Below, piece by piece: positions 1 through 14,052 of a stretch of DNA of 64,000 nucleotides. The notes below the pieces were generated by a model. The model did no database searches and was not told the origin of the DNA. It saw only the letters and a program-made list of their open reading frames with translations. The number at the start of each line of letters is the position of its first letter. Within the stretch, counting starts at the first letter, position 1. This DNA comes from Pseudomonas hydrolytica (GTDB lineage: Bacteria > Pseudomonadota > Gammaproteobacteria > Pseudomonadales > Pseudomonadaceae). Location of the stretch: positions 2,666,001 through 2,730,000 of the forward strand of contig NZ_CP099397.1 in NCBI RefSeq assembly GCF_021495345.1, in the 5' to 3' direction. Made by a program: the position numbers and the translations under genes.

Positions 1-2
1 CG

Positions 3-47
3 TTGGCCGCCACGCCGCTGGCGACGCGGCGGTTCCCGGGGCACTAA
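3..47 (+). CDS. Possible 3' end of an unidentified plus-strand gene (partial)
   Basis: An open frame enters from the left edge and reads LAATPLATRRFPGH before TAA at 45-47. It stops directly before the ppsA terminator, so it could be the tail of a gene converging on ppsA. Fourteen codons are too few to identify a family. The frame may equally be chance in GC-rich DNA. Confidence 0.25.
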   Translation: MAATPLATRRFPGH

Positions 48-69
48 AAAGGGCGGGATCAACCCGCCC
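46..69 (-). terminator. Rho-independent terminator of ppsA
   Basis: GGGCGGG at 51-57 pairs with CCCGCCC at 63-69 around a five-base loop. Read on the minus strand, the stem is followed by TTTTT (46-50). It lies 24 bases past the ppsA stop codon. Confidence 0.85.
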
Positions 70-92
70 TTGTGCACATCGATGATCGCGCC

Positions 93-2465
<2,373 letters not shown>

Positions 2466-2645
2466 GGTGATCTCTCCACTAACGGTGTTGGAAAAGCTCA
2501 GTGGGCTGCGCAATGTCGAACGACCGAAGTCGCGCGATTGTGGCCGTGCCCTTGAATAAGTAACAATGCCGAACCCCATGGGCCCGGCGAAAAACGCGGC
2601 CTATCATAGCCAAGAATCGATCTCAGCTTAAGGCCTTTGGCGCAA

Positions 2646-3464
2646 ATGAAACGAACCGCTTTCTTCATCTCCGACGGCACCGGCATCACGGCCGAAACCC
2701 TGGGCCAGAGCCTGCTCGCGCAGTTCGAGAATATTCAATTCACCAAACTTACGCGTCCTTATATCGACAGCATCGATAAAGCGCGCGCCATGGTACAACA
2801 AATCGATGCTGCCGCCGAAAGGGACGGTGCACGCCCGATCATCTTCGACACCATCGTCAATCGCGATATTCGTGCGATCCTCGATACCGCAAATGGTTTC
2901 ATGATCGATATCTTCTCCACCTTTCTCTCGCCCCTGGAACAGGAGTTGAGTTCGCACTCCTCCTATTCCGTCGGCAAGTCGCACTCCATTGGCCAGCACT
3001 CCAACTACATGGAGCGCATCGAGGCGGTGAACTTCGCCCTGGACAATGACGACGGCGCGCGCACCCATTATTACGACAAGGCCGATCTGATCCTGGTAGG
3101 CGTCTCGCGCTGCGGCAAAACGCCCACCTGCCTGTACATGGCGATGCAGTACGGCATCCGCGCCGCCAACTACCCGCTGACCGAAGACGACATGGAGCGT
3201 CTGCAACTGCCCGACTCGCTGAAAAAGCACCGCGACAAGCTGTTCGGCCTGACCATCGACCCGGATCGCCTCACCGCCATCCGCCACGAGCGCAAGCCCA
3301 ACAGCCGCTACGCCAGCTTCGCCCAGTGCGAGTTCGAAGTGCGCGAGGTGGAGAACCTGTTCCGCCGTGAAAACATCGCCTTCATCAACTCCACGCATTT
3401 CTCGGTGGAGGAAATCTCCGCCAAGATCCTGGTGGAAAAAGGTGTTGAAAGGCGCCTCAAATAA
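2646..3464 (+). CDS. ppsR: PEP synthase regulatory protein (bifunctional kinase/pyrophosphorylase, DUF299)
   Basis: PpsR inactivates PEP synthase by ADP-dependent phosphorylation of a threonine next to the catalytic histidine, and reactivates it by phosphate-dependent dephosphorylation (known for the family). The 272-residue product begins [20 protein letters not shown], the standard N-terminus, so the ATG at 2646 is preferred over the TTG at 2637. A P-loop GVSRCGKT sits near residue 152. The gene is divergent from ppsA with 180 bases between them; this spacer has a possible -10 (TATCAT, 2602-2607) but no convincing -35. Confidence 0.95.
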   Translation: MKRTAFFISDGTGITAETLGQSLLAQFENIQFTKLTRPYIDSIDKARAMVQQIDAAAERDGARPIIFDTIVNRDIRAILDTANGFMIDIFSTFLSPLEQELSSHSSYSVGKSHSIGQHSNYMERIEAVNFALDNDDGARTHYYDKADLILVGVSRCGKTPTCLYMAMQYGIRAANYPLTEDDMERLQLPDSLKKHRDKLFGLTIDPDRLTAIRHERKPNSRYASFAQCEFEVREVENLFRRENIAFINSTHFSVEEISAKILVEKGVERRLK

Positions 3465-3491
3465 CCGCTGCAAGCACATGTTTACAAAGGG

Positions 3492-3517
3492 AAAAGGCTC
3501 GAAACCTCGAGCCTTTT
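3492..3517. terminator. Bidirectional terminator between ppsR and prpF
   Basis: AAAAGGCTCGA (3492-3502) pairs perfectly with TCGAGCCTTTT (3507-3517) around a four-base loop. A/T tracts on both sides let it serve both convergent genes. Confidence 0.85.
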
Positions 3518-3529
3518 CTCATTCAGGGC

Positions 3530-4717
3530 CTAGAAGCTTTCAGCGGGTACGCGTACCCAGCCTTCCATCAGGATGCGCGCACTGCGGCTCATCGACGCCT
3601 TGGTTACCGTCCACTGACCATCGACCCGCCTGGCCTGCGCGCCGACACGCAGGGTGCCGGACGGATGGCCGAAACGTACCGCCTCGCGCTCGCCGCCACC
3701 GGCCGCCAGGTTGACCAGCGTGCCGGGAATCGCCGCCGCTGTGCCGATGGCCACCGCGCAGGTGCCCATCATTGCGTGGTGCAGCTTGCCCATGGACAGC
3801 GCACGCACCAGCAGATCGACCTCGCCGGCCTTCACCGCCTTGCCACTGGAGGTGCGGTAGTCCTTGGGCGGACTGACGAAGGCGATCTTCGGGGTGTGCT
3901 GACGTGTCGCAGCCTCCTCGGCCGTCTTGATCAGCCCCATGCGCAGCGCACCAGCGATGCGGATCTGCTCGAAGCGCGCCAGTTGCGCCGGATCGCCATT
4001 GATATCCTCGCGCAGCTCGGTGCCCCGATAGCCGATGTCCTCGGCATTGACGAACACGGTCGGGATGCCGGCGGTGATCATGGTCGCCTTGAAGCTGCCG
4101 ATGCCCGGCACTTCCAGGTCGTCCACCAGGTTGCCGGTGGGGAACATGGAGCCGCCCTCCTCGCCGTCGTCGGACGGGTCGAGGAATTCCAGCACGATCT
4201 CCGCCGCTGGGAAGGTCACCCCGTCCAGCTCGAAGTCGCCGGTTTCCTGCACCTGGCCATCAGTGACCGGCACATGGGCGATGATGGTTTTCTGGATATT
4301 GGCCTGCCAGATGCGCACCACGCAGGTGCCGTTCTCGGGAATCCGCGCGGGATCGACCAGGCCGGCGTGGATGGCGAAGGCGCCAGCCGCCGTGGACAGG
4401 TTGCCGCAGTTGCCGCTCCAGTCGACGAAAGCCTTGTCGATGGACACCTGGCCGTAGAGGTAATCGACGTCGTGCTCGGGCTGGCTGCTTTTCGACAGGA
4501 TCACGCACTTGGAGGTGCTCGAGGTGGCGCCGCCCATGCCGTCGATATGCGCCGAATAGGGGTCGGGGCTACCGATCACGCGCATGAACAGCGCATCGCG
4601 CGCCTCGCCCGACACCTGACAGCGCTCGGGCAGGTCCTGCAGGCGGAAGAACACGCCCTTGCTGGTGCCGCCACGGATATAGGCGGCGGGGATTTTCACT
4701 TGAGGCAGATGAGCCAT
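3530..4717 (-). CDS. prpF: 2-methylaconitate cis-trans isomerase PrpF
   Basis: This 395-residue protein has the diaminopimelate-epimerase-like fold of PrpF. In the AcnD-PrpF branch of the methylcitrate cycle it isomerises the methylaconitate made by AcnD to 2-methyl-cis-aconitate, which aconitase then hydrates. The N-terminus reads IPAAYIRGGTSKGVFF, and the conserved GNCGNLSTAAGAFA and cysteine-containing SSTSKCVILS segments are present. The ATG at 4717 matches homologues; the longer frame runs into a REP-like repeat. It is the last gene of the prp operon, 221 bases after acnD; that spacer is filled with repeats. prpD does not follow. Confidence 0.93.
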   Translation of the reverse strand: MAHLPQVKIPAAYIRGGTSKGVFFRLQDLPERCQVSGEARDALFMRVIGSPDPYSAHIDGMGGATSSTSKCVILSKSSQPEHDVDYLYGQVSIDKAFVDWSGNCGNLSTAAGAFAIHAGLVDPARIPENGTCVVRIWQANIQKTIIAHVPVTDGQVQETGDFELDGVTFPAAEIVLEFLDPSDDGEEGGSMFPTGNLVDDLEVPGIGSFKATMITAGIPTVFVNAEDIGYRGTELREDINGDPAQLARFEQIRIAGALRMGLIKTAEEAATRQHTPKIAFVSPPKDYRTSSGKAVKAGEVDLLVRALSMGKLHHAMMGTCAVAIGTAAAIPGTLVNLAAGGGEREAVRFGHPSGTLRVGAQARRVDGQWTVTKASMSRSARILMEGWVRVPAESF

Positions 4718-4732
4718 GAGTGCAGTCCTGAA

Positions 4733-4795
4733 GTAGCCCGGATGCAATCCGGGGAGAATCATTCAACCTTGCCCCGGATTTCATCCGGGTTACGC
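4733..4795. repeat. Pair of inverted REP-like repeats (GTAGCCCGGATGCAATCCGGGG type)
   Basis: The first copy is GTAGCCCGGATGCAATCCGGGG (4733-4754). The second, about 4772-4794 in opposite orientation, has the imperfect form CCCCGGATTTCATCCGGGTTAC. Each unit is itself a small palindrome (CCCGGAT/ATCCGGG). A third copy lies at about 8784-8809 between prpB and prpC. Inverted pairing is typical of Pseudomonas REP doublets. Confidence 0.8.
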
Positions 4796-4796
4796 G

Positions 4797-4930
4797 CTTG
4801 TCTCCCCTCTCCCGCTTGCGGGAGAGGGGCCGGGGGAGAGGGTCTATCAGACAACACCGAGCCGCCTGCACCACCCTCTCCCCAGCCCTCTCCACTAGGC
4901 GTGCCCCCAATGAATGGGAGAGGGAGCAGA
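4797..4930. repeat. CTCTCCC-type palindromic repeat in the acnD-prpF spacer
   Basis: CCCCTCTCCCGC (4804-4815) and GCGGGAGAGGGG (4818-4829) form a perfect 12-bp hairpin with a two-base loop. A second, looser pair CCCTCTCC/GGGAGAGGG follows to about 4925. It resembles the GC-rich intergenic hairpins dispersed in many gamma-proteobacteria. It lies inside the prp operon and could cause mRNA processing or attenuation before prpF. Confidence 0.7.
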
Positions 4931-4938
4931 CCGCGTCA

Positions 4939-7560
<2,622 letters not shown>

Positions 7561-7561
7561 T

Positions 7562-8719
7562 TTATTTACGGTCCTTGAGCGGCACGAACTTCAGGTCTTC
7601 GGGGCCTGTGTAGTTGGCGCTCGGGCGGATGATCTTGCCGTCGATACGCTGTTCGATGACGTGGGCGGACCAGCCGGCGGTGCGGGCGATGACGAACAAC
7701 GGGGTGAACATGGCGGTGGGCACACCCATCATGTGGTAGCTCACGGCGCTGAACCAGTCGAGGTTGGGGAACATCTTCTTGATCTCCCACATCACGCTTT
7801 CCAGGCGCTCGGCGATGTCATACATCTTGGTGTTGCCCTGCTCCACGGACAGCTCGCGGGCCACTTCCTTGATCACCTTGTTGCGTGGATCGCTGACGGT
7901 GTAGACCGGGTGACCGAAGCCGATCACCACCTCCTTGCGCCCTACCCGCTCGCGGATGTCGGCCTCGGCTTCGTCCGGGCTGTCGTAACGCTTCTGCACC
8001 TCGAAGGCCACCTCGTTGGCGCCGCCGTGCTTGGGGCCGCGCAGCGCGCCAATGGCGCCGGCGATGCAGCTGAACAGGTCCGAGCCGGTGCCGGCGATCA
8101 CCCGCGAAGTGAAGGTGGAGGCGTTGAATTCGTGCTCGGCATACAGGTTGAGCGAGGTGTGCATGGCGCGCACCCAGGACTCGCGCGGCTTCTCGCCGTG
8201 CAGCAGGTGCAGGAAGTGGCCGCCGATGGAGTCGTCGTCGGTGTCCACCTCGATGCGCTTGCCGTTGTGGCTGTAGTGGTACCAGTACAACAGCGCCGAG
8301 CCCAGAGAGGCCATCAGCTTGTCGGCAATGTCGCGGGCGCCGGGGTGGTTATGGTCATCCTTCTCCGGGGCCAGACAGCCGAGCACGGACACGGCGGTGC
8401 GCATCACGTCCATCGGGTGCGCCGAGGGCGGCAGCTGCTCCAGCGCGGCCTTGACCCCTGCCGGCAGGCCGCGCAGGGCCTTGAGCTTGGCCTTGTAACC
8501 GGCCAGTTCGGCGACGTTGGGCAGTTTGCCGTGCACCAGCAGGTGGGCGATTTCCTCGAACTCGCAGCGATTGGCGAAATCGAGCACGTCATAGCCACGG
8601 TAATGCAGGTCGTTACCGGTACGGCCGACGGTGCACAGCGCGGTATTACCGGCGGCAGTGCCGCTCAGGGCGACGGATTTCTTCGGCTTGAAGCCAGGGG
8701 CGGTTTCAGTCGAGCTCAT
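7562..8719 (-). CDS. prpC: 2-methylcitrate synthase
   Basis: PrpC condenses propionyl-CoA with oxaloacetate to 2-methylcitrate. The 385-residue product is a short citrate-synthase-family protein with the active-site segments [11 protein letters not shown] and [15 protein letters not shown]. The start at 8719 is chosen because AAGGAG lies 6 bases upstream; the in-frame ATG at 8725 would directly abut that site. It is separated from prpB by 93 bases containing a REP-like repeat and joins acnD with a 1-base gap. Confidence 0.95.
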   Translation of the reverse strand: MSSTETAPGFKPKKSVALSGTAAGNTALCTVGRTGNDLHYRGYDVLDFANRCEFEEIAHLLVHGKLPNVAELAGYKAKLKALRGLPAGVKAALEQLPPSAHPMDVMRTAVSVLGCLAPEKDDHNHPGARDIADKLMASLGSALLYWYHYSHNGKRIEVDTDDDSIGGHFLHLLHGEKPRESWVRAMHTSLNLYAEHEFNASTFTSRVIAGTGSDLFSCIAGAIGALRGPKHGGANEVAFEVQKRYDSPDEAEADIRERVGRKEVVIGFGHPVYTVSDPRNKVIKEVARELSVEQGNTKMYDIAERLESVMWEIKKMFPNLDWFSAVSYHMMGVPTAMFTPLFVIARTAGWSAHVIEQRIDGKIIRPSANYTGPEDLKFVPLKDRK

Positions 8720-8782
8720 GGTCATCTCCTTGTCTCTTGTTCTAGGTGCGTGGCCCGGCGGCAATCCGGCAACCACGCCAAC

Positions 8783-8812
8783 CAATCCCCGGATTGCATC
8801 CGGGCTACAGCC
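8783..8812. repeat. REP-like repeat between prpB and prpC
   Basis: On the minus strand this reads TGTAGCCCGGATGCAATCCGGGGATTGG, sharing about 23 consecutive bases with the copy at 4733-4755. A degraded partner (GCCCGGCGGCAATCCGG) is seen at about 8752-8768. It sits immediately after the prpB stop codon (8813). Confidence 0.75.
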
Positions 8813-9700
8813 TTATTTCTTGCCGGCAGCGAACAGCGCGTCGAGCTTCTGCTCGAAGGCGTGGTAGCCGATGCGGTCGTACAGCTCGGCGCGGGTCTGC
8901 ATCAGCTCGATCACGTCCTTCTGGTGGCCGTTCTGACGGATCGAGGTGTAGACACTTTCTGCCGCCTTGTTCGCCGCGCGGAAGGCCGACAGCGGGTAGA
9001 GCTGGATGGCCACGCCGACCGAAGCCAGCTCGTCGCGGCTGAACAGCGGCGTGGCGCCGAATTCGGTGATGTTGGCCAGTACCGGCACCTTCAGAGCATC
9101 GACGAAGCGCTTATAGGTGGGCAGGTCGTAGGCGGCCTCGGCGAAGATGCCGTCGGCACCGGCCTCGACATAGGCCTGGCAGCGCTCGATGGCGGCGTCC
9201 ACGCCCTCGGCCTGGATGGCATCGGTACGGGCGATGAGGAAGAAGTCCGGATCGGTCTTGGCGTCGGCGGCGGCACGCACGCGGTCGACCATTTCCTCGC
9301 AGGAGACGATCTCCTTGCCCGGGCGGTGACCACAGCGCTTGGCGCCGACCTGATCCTCGATATGCGCGGCGGCGGCGCCGGCCTTGATCAGGTTCTTGAT
9401 GGTGCGCTCGATATTGAAGGCGCTGGGGCCAAAGCCGGTGTCGATGTCCACCAGCAGCGGCAGGTCGCACACATCAGTGATGCGGCGTACGTCGGTGAGC
9501 ACGTCATCGAGGGTGTTGATGCCCAGGTCCGGCAGGCCCAGGGAGCCGGCCGCCACGCCACCACCGGACAGGTAGATGGCACGGAAGCCCGCACGCTTGG
9601 CCAGCAGCGCATGGTTGGCGTTGATCGCGCCGATTACCTGCAGCGGTTTCTCTTCAGCGAGGGCCTGGCGGAAGCGCTGGCCGGCGGAAAGCTGGGTCAT
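8813..9700 (-). CDS. prpB: 2-methylisocitrate lyase
   Basis: PrpB cleaves 2-methylisocitrate to pyruvate and succinate. The 295-residue protein is an isocitrate-lyase/PEP-mutase superfamily barrel. It carries the catalytic motif KRCGH with cysteine at residue 123 and the metal-binding VDIDTGFG segment. The start codon overlaps the stop codon of the upstream regulator gene (ATGA at 9700-9697), so the two are translationally coupled. Confidence 0.96.
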   Translation of the reverse strand: MTQLSAGQRFRQALAEEKPLQVIGAINANHALLAKRAGFRAIYLSGGGVAAGSLGLPDLGINTLDDVLTDVRRITDVCDLPLLVDIDTGFGPSAFNIERTIKNLIKAGAAAAHIEDQVGAKRCGHRPGKEIVSCEEMVDRVRAAADAKTDPDFFLIARTDAIQAEGVDAAIERCQAYVEAGADGIFAEAAYDLPTYKRFVDALKVPVLANITEFGATPLFSRDELASVGVAIQLYPLSAFRAANKAAESVYTSIRQNGHQKDVIELMQTRAELYDRIGYHAFEQKLDALFAAGKK

Positions 9701-10419
9701 GAATCACCTCGGGTCTTGGATGAAGTGGCGAGCGCTTCCTTGTAGTGGCGCTCGATATTGCGCTTGGAGGCGCCGATGTGGCGGCGCATCAGCAGTTCGG
9801 CCAGTTCGCCGTCACGCTCGGCGATGGCATCGAGAATGCGGTGGTGTTCGGCGAAAGCCTGGCGCGGACGATTGGGCGTGGCGGAGAACTGCAGGCGATA
9901 CATGCGCACCAGTTGGTACAGCTCGTCGCACAGCAGCTTGGCCAGGGTGCGGTTGCCGCTGCCCTGAATGATCCGGTAGTGGAAATCGAAGTCGCCTTCC
10001 TGCTGGTAGTAGCCGACGCCGGCCTTGAACGCGGCGTCCTGCTCGTGCAGCTCCAGCACCCGGCGCAGCTCGTCGATTTCCTGCTGGGTCATGCGCTCGG
10101 CCGCCAGGCGGCAGGCCATGCCCTCGAGGGATTCGCGAATCTCGTACAGCTCGATCAGCTCGGCATGACTGAGCGACACCACCCGTGCGCCCACATGCGG
10201 TACGCGCACCAGCAGCTTCTGACCTTCCAGCCGGTGGATCGCCTCACGCAGCGGCCCCCGGCTGATGCCGTAGGTGCGCGCCAGCTCGGGCTCGGAAATC
10301 TTGCTGCCCGGCGCGATCTCGCCCTTGACGATGGCCGCCTGGATCAGGCGAAACACATGCTCGGAAAGTGTTTCCGAATCCACCTGGGCGATTGGCGATG
10401 TTTCCGATTCAAGCAGCAT
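9697..10419 (-). CDS. GntR-family (FCD) regulator of the methylcitrate operon
   Basis: The 240-residue product has an N-terminal winged helix (about residues 16-80, including [24 protein letters not shown]) and a C-terminal all-helical FCD ligand-binding domain (about 95-225). As first gene of the prp operon it most likely represses the operon and itself in response to a methylcitrate-cycle intermediate, as known for GntR-type PrpR proteins. Two start choices exist: ATG at 10419 (chosen) and GTG at 10431. Neither has a strong ribosome site. Both lie in or beside an operator copy (10421-10432), which would make autorepression direct. Confidence 0.9.
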   Translation of the reverse strand: MLLESETSPIAQVDSETLSEHVFRLIQAAIVKGEIAPGSKISEPELARTYGISRGPLREAIHRLEGQKLLVRVPHVGARVVSLSHAELIELYEIRESLEGMACRLAAERMTQQEIDELRRVLELHEQDAAFKAGVGYYQQEGDFDFHYRIIQGSGNRTLAKLLCDELYQLVRMYRLQFSATPNRPRQAFAEHHRILDAIAERDGELAELLMRRHIGASKRNIERHYKEALATSSKTRGDS

Positions 10420-10420
10420 G

Positions 10421-10432
10421 ATTGTCGACACC
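10421..10432. promoter_or_regulatory. Downstream operator copy for the GntR regulator
   Basis: ATTGTCGACACC matches the perfect palindrome at 10495 in 10 of 12 positions. It overlaps the regulator's translation start, downstream of the predicted -10. Confidence 0.6.
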
Positions 10433-10452
10433 AGTGACGTTCAATGCCGTGA

Positions 10453-10481
10453 AAACTACGCTCAAAAGCGGTTTATGTCAA
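10453..10481 (-). promoter_or_regulatory. Predicted sigma-70 promoter of the prp operon
   Basis: On the minus strand a perfect TTGACA (10481-10476) is followed after 17 bases by TAGTTT (10458-10453), a weak -10. The promoter lies between the two ATTGTCGAC operator copies. Predicted transcription start is near 10446. Confidence 0.5.
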
Positions 10482-10494
10482 AGTAGACCAAAGC

Positions 10495-10506
10495 ATTGTC
10501 GACAAT
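10495..10506. promoter_or_regulatory. Perfect palindromic operator ATTGTCGACAAT
   Basis: A 12-base perfect palindrome lies 14 bases upstream of the predicted -35 box. TTGT-N2-ACAA symmetry fits FadR/FCD-type GntR operators (T.GT..AC.A). It is the obvious target of the adjacent regulator. Confidence 0.7.
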
Positions 10507-10722
10507 ATTTTTATCCCATCCCCCAGAGCGAACCGCGACCTTACTTGCAGAAAGCTACATAAGCGTCTGTCGGCACGGAAAATCCCCATGCTAGAATTCG
10601 CGCACTCATGCCTGGTCATTGCCTTTTGCCATGCCTGCTAGACTTCCATCGCAGGCGAGACCTGGCAGGACGTCGCCAGCCACCTTTTCCACCCGCCTAC
10701 GGCAACCTTCTCTCAAGGACCC

Positions 10723-11259
10723 ATGAGACTGAAACCTTTCTCCTTGTGCCTCTGCCTGCTGAGCCTGTCTTTCCCGGGTCTGGCCCTCGGCAAGTCCATC
10801 TATGGTCTGAACGAATACATTCATATCGAAGAGCTCGACGTGCTGGTTGCCGCCAAGCTCGACACCGGCGCCAAGACAGCTTCGCTCAGCGCTCGCGACA
10901 TCAAGCGCTTCAAACGCAATGGCGAAACCTGGGTACGTTTCGTCCTGGCGGTGGACGATAGCCATGAGCACACCGTGGAGCGCCCGCTCTCGCGCATCAG
11001 CAAGATCAAACGCCGTGCCGGAGACTTCGATCCGGAAGAAGGCAAGACCTACACGGCGCGCCCTGTCATCGACCTTGAACTGTGCATGGGCCAGACCCTG
11101 CGCACGATAGAAGTGAACTTGACCGACCGAAGCGCATTCCAATACCCGCTTCTGATCGGCTCCGAAGCACTCAAGGACTTCGAAGCGATGGTCGACCCAA
11201 GCCTTAAATATGCCGCTGGAAAACCCGGCTGCACCAATGACGCAACCCCTGGCGAGTAA
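10723..11259 (+). CDS. Exported retropepsin-like (RimB/DUF785) peptidase, first gene of a three-gene system
   Basis: The 178-residue product has a signal peptide (residues 1-23, hydrophobic LCLCLLSLSFPGLALG). It then has the DUF785 'ATP-dependent zinc protease' domain, which has a retropepsin-like fold; LDTGAKTASLSA (about residues 46-57) holds the single Asp-Thr-Gly active-site motif. AAGGA precedes the ATG by 6 bases. It is followed after 5 bases by an inactive-transglutaminase membrane protein and then an ATP-grasp ligase. The same trio in other pseudomonads has been named Rlo and linked to osmotic stress (recalled, not checked). Substrate unknown. A -10-like TAGAAT at 10592 lacks a good -35. 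Confidence 0.85.
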   Translation: MRLKPFSLCLCLLSLSFPGLALGKSIYGLNEYIHIEELDVLVAAKLDTGAKTASLSARDIKRFKRNGETWVRFVLAVDDSHEHTVERPLSRISKIKRRAGDFDPEEGKTYTARPVIDLELCMGQTLRTIEVNLTDRSAFQYPLLIGSEALKDFEAMVDPSLKYAAGKPGCTNDATPGE

Positions 11260-11264
11260 CTCCC

Positions 11265-12791
11265 ATGCGCTCTCTGAACCTGCATCTGAAAGTCCTGATC
11301 ACCCTGCTGGTGGCCTTGGGCGTTCTGATTACGGCATACCAAATCTTCATTCTCGGCATTCCGGTGACCGAGGACGAAACCGACGACCTGTGGAACATCG
11401 ACGCCAAGGTCGAATTCCTGGCCAGCCCGCGCGAGCCGGTGAAACTGCAGATGTTCGTACCGCCGCTGAACCAGGATTACGTCAGCCTCAACGAGAGCTT
11501 CATCTCCAACAACTATGGCGTCAGCGTCAACCGCGTCGACGGCAACCGCCGCGTCACCTGGTCGGCGCGTCGCGCCAACGGCAAGCAGACCCTCTACTAC
11601 CGCCTGGTGCTGACCAAGCGCTACAGCGGCGAACAACCGCCGGCCAAAGGCCCGATCTTCCGCGACAGCATCCCGGTCGAAGGCCCGGAGAAGATCGCCG
11701 CCGAAGCCCTGCTCGCGCCGATTCGCCAGCACTCGGCCGACGTCGAAACCTTCATCAGCGAGACCATCAAGCGCGTCAACAACGCCAACGACGACAACGT
11801 AAAACTGCTGCTCGGCGGCGACGCCTCCACCGCCAACAAAGCCAAGGTGGTCGACCTGCTGCTGTCCATCGCCCACGTGCCGATGGAGCGCGTACACACC
11901 ATTCGCCTGCAGGCCGAGGTGGCGCAGTCGCCGGAGCTGTGGCTGCGCAGCTTCAACGGCCAGAAGTGGCTGTACTTCAACCCGGAAACCGGTGAGCAGG
12001 GCCTGCCGGCCGATCGCCTGGTCTGGTGGATCGGCGATGGCGACCTGGTCAGCCTCGAAGGCGGCCGTCAGGCTCAGGTCAGCTTCAGCCTGAACAACAG
12101 CGAGATGAATGCCATCCGCCTGGCCAAGCTGACCGACGAGAACACCGACGCCAGCTTCCTCGAATACTCGCTGTACGGCCTGCCGCTGCAGACCCAGCAG
12201 ACCTTCATGATCATGGTGATGATCCCGATCGGCGTGCTGGTCATCCTGATTCTGCGCAACCTCGGCGGCCTGCAGACCCTCGGCACCTTCACCCCGGTGC
12301 TGATCGCCCTCGCCTTCCGCGAAACCCAGCTGGGCTTCGGCATCTTCCTGTTCACCGTGATCACCGCGCTCGGCCTGTCGCTGCGCTCCTATCTGGAACA
12401 CCTGAAACTGCAGATGCTGCCGCGCCTGTCGGTGGTGCTGACCTTCGTCGTGGTGCTGATCGCCGCCATCAGCCTGTTCAGCCACAAGCTGGGCCTGGAG
12501 CGCGGCCTGTCGGTGGCGCTGTTCCCGATGGTGATTCTGACCATGACCATCGAACGCCTGTCGATCACCTGGGAAGAGCGCGGCGGCGGCCATGCCTTCA
12601 AGGTCGCCATCGGCACCCTGGTGGCCGCGACCCTGGCGCACCTGCTGATGAGCGTGCCGGAGCTGGTGTACTTCGTGTTCACCTTCCCGGCGGTCCTGCT
12701 GATCCTGGTGGGTTTCATGCTGGCGATGGGTCGCTACCGCGGCTACCGCCTGACCGAACTGTTCCGTTTCAAAGCCTTCCTCAAGGACTAA
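11265..12791 (+). CDS. Membrane protein with inactive transglutaminase domain and 7TM region
   Basis: This 508-residue protein begins with one membrane helix (about residues 8-28). Next comes an extracytoplasmic transglutaminase-like region (to about 300) in which no Cys-His-Asp triad is evident, and then a C-terminal block of about six or seven membrane helices (about 310-495), the 7TM_transglut architecture. It lies 5 bases after the retropepsin-like gene and 4 before the ATP-grasp ligase, an operon. It may act as the membrane scaffold linking a periplasmic protease to a cytoplasmic ligase; that is inference. It matches the RloB family by architecture. Confidence 0.85.
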   Translation: MRSLNLHLKVLITLLVALGVLITAYQIFILGIPVTEDETDDLWNIDAKVEFLASPREPVKLQMFVPPLNQDYVSLNESFISNNYGVSVNRVDGNRRVTWSARRANGKQTLYYRLVLTKRYSGEQPPAKGPIFRDSIPVEGPEKIAAEALLAPIRQHSADVETFISETIKRVNNANDDNVKLLLGGDASTANKAKVVDLLLSIAHVPMERVHTIRLQAEVAQSPELWLRSFNGQKWLYFNPETGEQGLPADRLVWWIGDGDLVSLEGGRQAQVSFSLNNSEMNAIRLAKLTDENTDASFLEYSLYGLPLQTQQTFMIMVMIPIGVLVILILRNLGGLQTLGTFTPVLIALAFRETQLGFGIFLFTVITALGLSLRSYLEHLKLQMLPRLSVVLTFVVVLIAAISLFSHKLGLERGLSVALFPMVILTMTIERLSITWEERGGGHAFKVAIGTLVAATLAHLLMSVPELVYFVFTFPAVLLILVGFMLAMGRYRGYRLTELFRFKAFLKD

Positions 12792-12795
12792 GACC

Positions 12796-13785
12796 ATGTT
12801 CGGCCTGATCAAGACATGGAAGGCCCTTGAAGCCAAAGGCATCATGGGCATCAACCGACGCAATGCGGACTACGTGCTGAAGTACAACAAACGGCACCTG
12901 TACCCCATCGTCGACGACAAGATCATCACCAAGGAGCGGGCCATCGAGGCCGGCATCGATGTGCCGGAGCTGTACGGCATCATCGAAACCGAGAAGGAAA
13001 TCGACAAGCTCGACGAGATCATCGCCGGGCGCAGCGACTTCGTCATCAAGCCGGCGCAGGGCGCCGGCGGTGACGGCATCCTGGTGATCGCCGACCGTTT
13101 CGAGGACCGCTTCAAGACGGTGTCCGGCAAGATCGTCAGCCATGAGGAGCTGGAGCAGCAGATTTCCAGCATTCTCTCCGGCCTGTACTCGCTCGGCGGC
13201 CACCGCGACCGCGCACTGATCGAATACCGCGTGACCCCGGATACCATCTTCAAGAGCATCAGCTACGAAGGCGTGCCTGACATCCGCATCATCGTGCTGA
13301 TGGGCTACCCGGTGATGGCCATGCTGCGCCTGCCGACGCGTCAGTCCAGCGGCAAGGCCAACCTGCACCAGGGCGCCATCGGTGTCGGTGTGGACCTGGC
13401 CACCGGCGTCACCCTGCGCGGCACCTGGCTGAACAACAAGATCAGCAAGCACCCGGATACCACCAACGCGGTGGACGGCGTGCAACTGCCGAACTGGGAT
13501 GGCTTCATGAAGCTTGCCGCCGGCTGCTACGAGCTGTGCGGCCTGGGTTACATCGGCGTGGACATGGTTCTCGACCAGGACAAGGGCCCGCTGATTCTCG
13601 AGCTCAACGCCCGCCCCGGCCTGAACATCCAGATCGCCAACGACTGCGGCCTGACTCATCGCGCCCATGCCGTGGAAGCGCGCCTGGAAGAACTGAAAGC
13701 CAAGGGCGTGCAGGAAACTCCCGAAGAGCGCGTGCGCTTCTCCCAGGAGCTGTTCGGTCACGTCAGCGTCAAGCAGGACGACTGA
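12796..13785 (+). CDS. ATP-grasp alpha-L-glutamate ligase-like protein
   Basis: The 329-residue protein is an ATP-grasp enzyme related to RimK: FVIKPAQGAGGDGILVI is the ATP-binding strand-loop region (about residues 77-95) and LILELNARPGLNIQIAN (about 260-276) carries the Mg-binding Glu and Asn. RimK-type enzymes add glutamate to protein or peptide carboxyl groups, but the substrate here is unknown. It is the third gene of the operon with the exported retropepsin-like peptidase and the transglutaminase-like membrane protein. No signal peptide is seen, so it is cytoplasmic. Confidence 0.87.
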   Translation: MFGLIKTWKALEAKGIMGINRRNADYVLKYNKRHLYPIVDDKIITKERAIEAGIDVPELYGIIETEKEIDKLDEIIAGRSDFVIKPAQGAGGDGILVIADRFEDRFKTVSGKIVSHEELEQQISSILSGLYSLGGHRDRALIEYRVTPDTIFKSISYEGVPDIRIIVLMGYPVMAMLRLPTRQSSGKANLHQGAIGVGVDLATGVTLRGTWLNNKISKHPDTTNAVDGVQLPNWDGFMKLAAGCYELCGLGYIGVDMVLDQDKGPLILELNARPGLNIQIANDCGLTHRAHAVEARLEELKAKGVQETPEERVRFSQELFGHVSVKQDD

Positions 13786-13795
13786 GCCGTTGCAA

Positions 13796-13851
13796 CGGGC
13801 TGCTGGCCACAGTGCGAGCAGCCCGCCTCCCTCATCTCATGTCTTGAGATG
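13796..13851 (+). other. Two hairpins after the ATP-grasp gene (weak terminator candidates)
   Basis: CGGGCTGCT (13796-13804) pairs with AGCAGCCCG (13817-13825), and CATCTCA (13833-13839) with TGAGATG (13845-13851). Neither is followed by a T tract. The rest of the spacer to 14052 shows nothing clear except a weak -10 (TATCAT, 14030). Confidence 0.35.
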
Positions 13852-14052
13852 GCATCCCCGGCGCACCCAGCGCCCCTTACGCATCCCCCTCGCACCTGCG
13901 CCATCCTGAAAGCCCCTGTCGCGGCTGATCAAGCAACTTGATTGCGGTGCAACACGCCCACCTATAACGACGCGTATCGCTTGTGGCAGCCCGTGCGCAG
14001 CATTAGATTAGCCAATTATCTAGGGCACCTATCATAAGCAGAAGGGATAAGC

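Noticed and set aside
2466..2579. N-terminal extension of PpsA to an upstream ATG
   Set aside because: The extra 38 residues lack family similarity, and a good GGAGAG site supports the TTG at 2465.
4718..4762. N-terminal extension of PrpF (MILPGLHPGYFRTAL)
   Set aside because: It is translation of a REP-like repeat; such peptides often appear where repeats abut genes.
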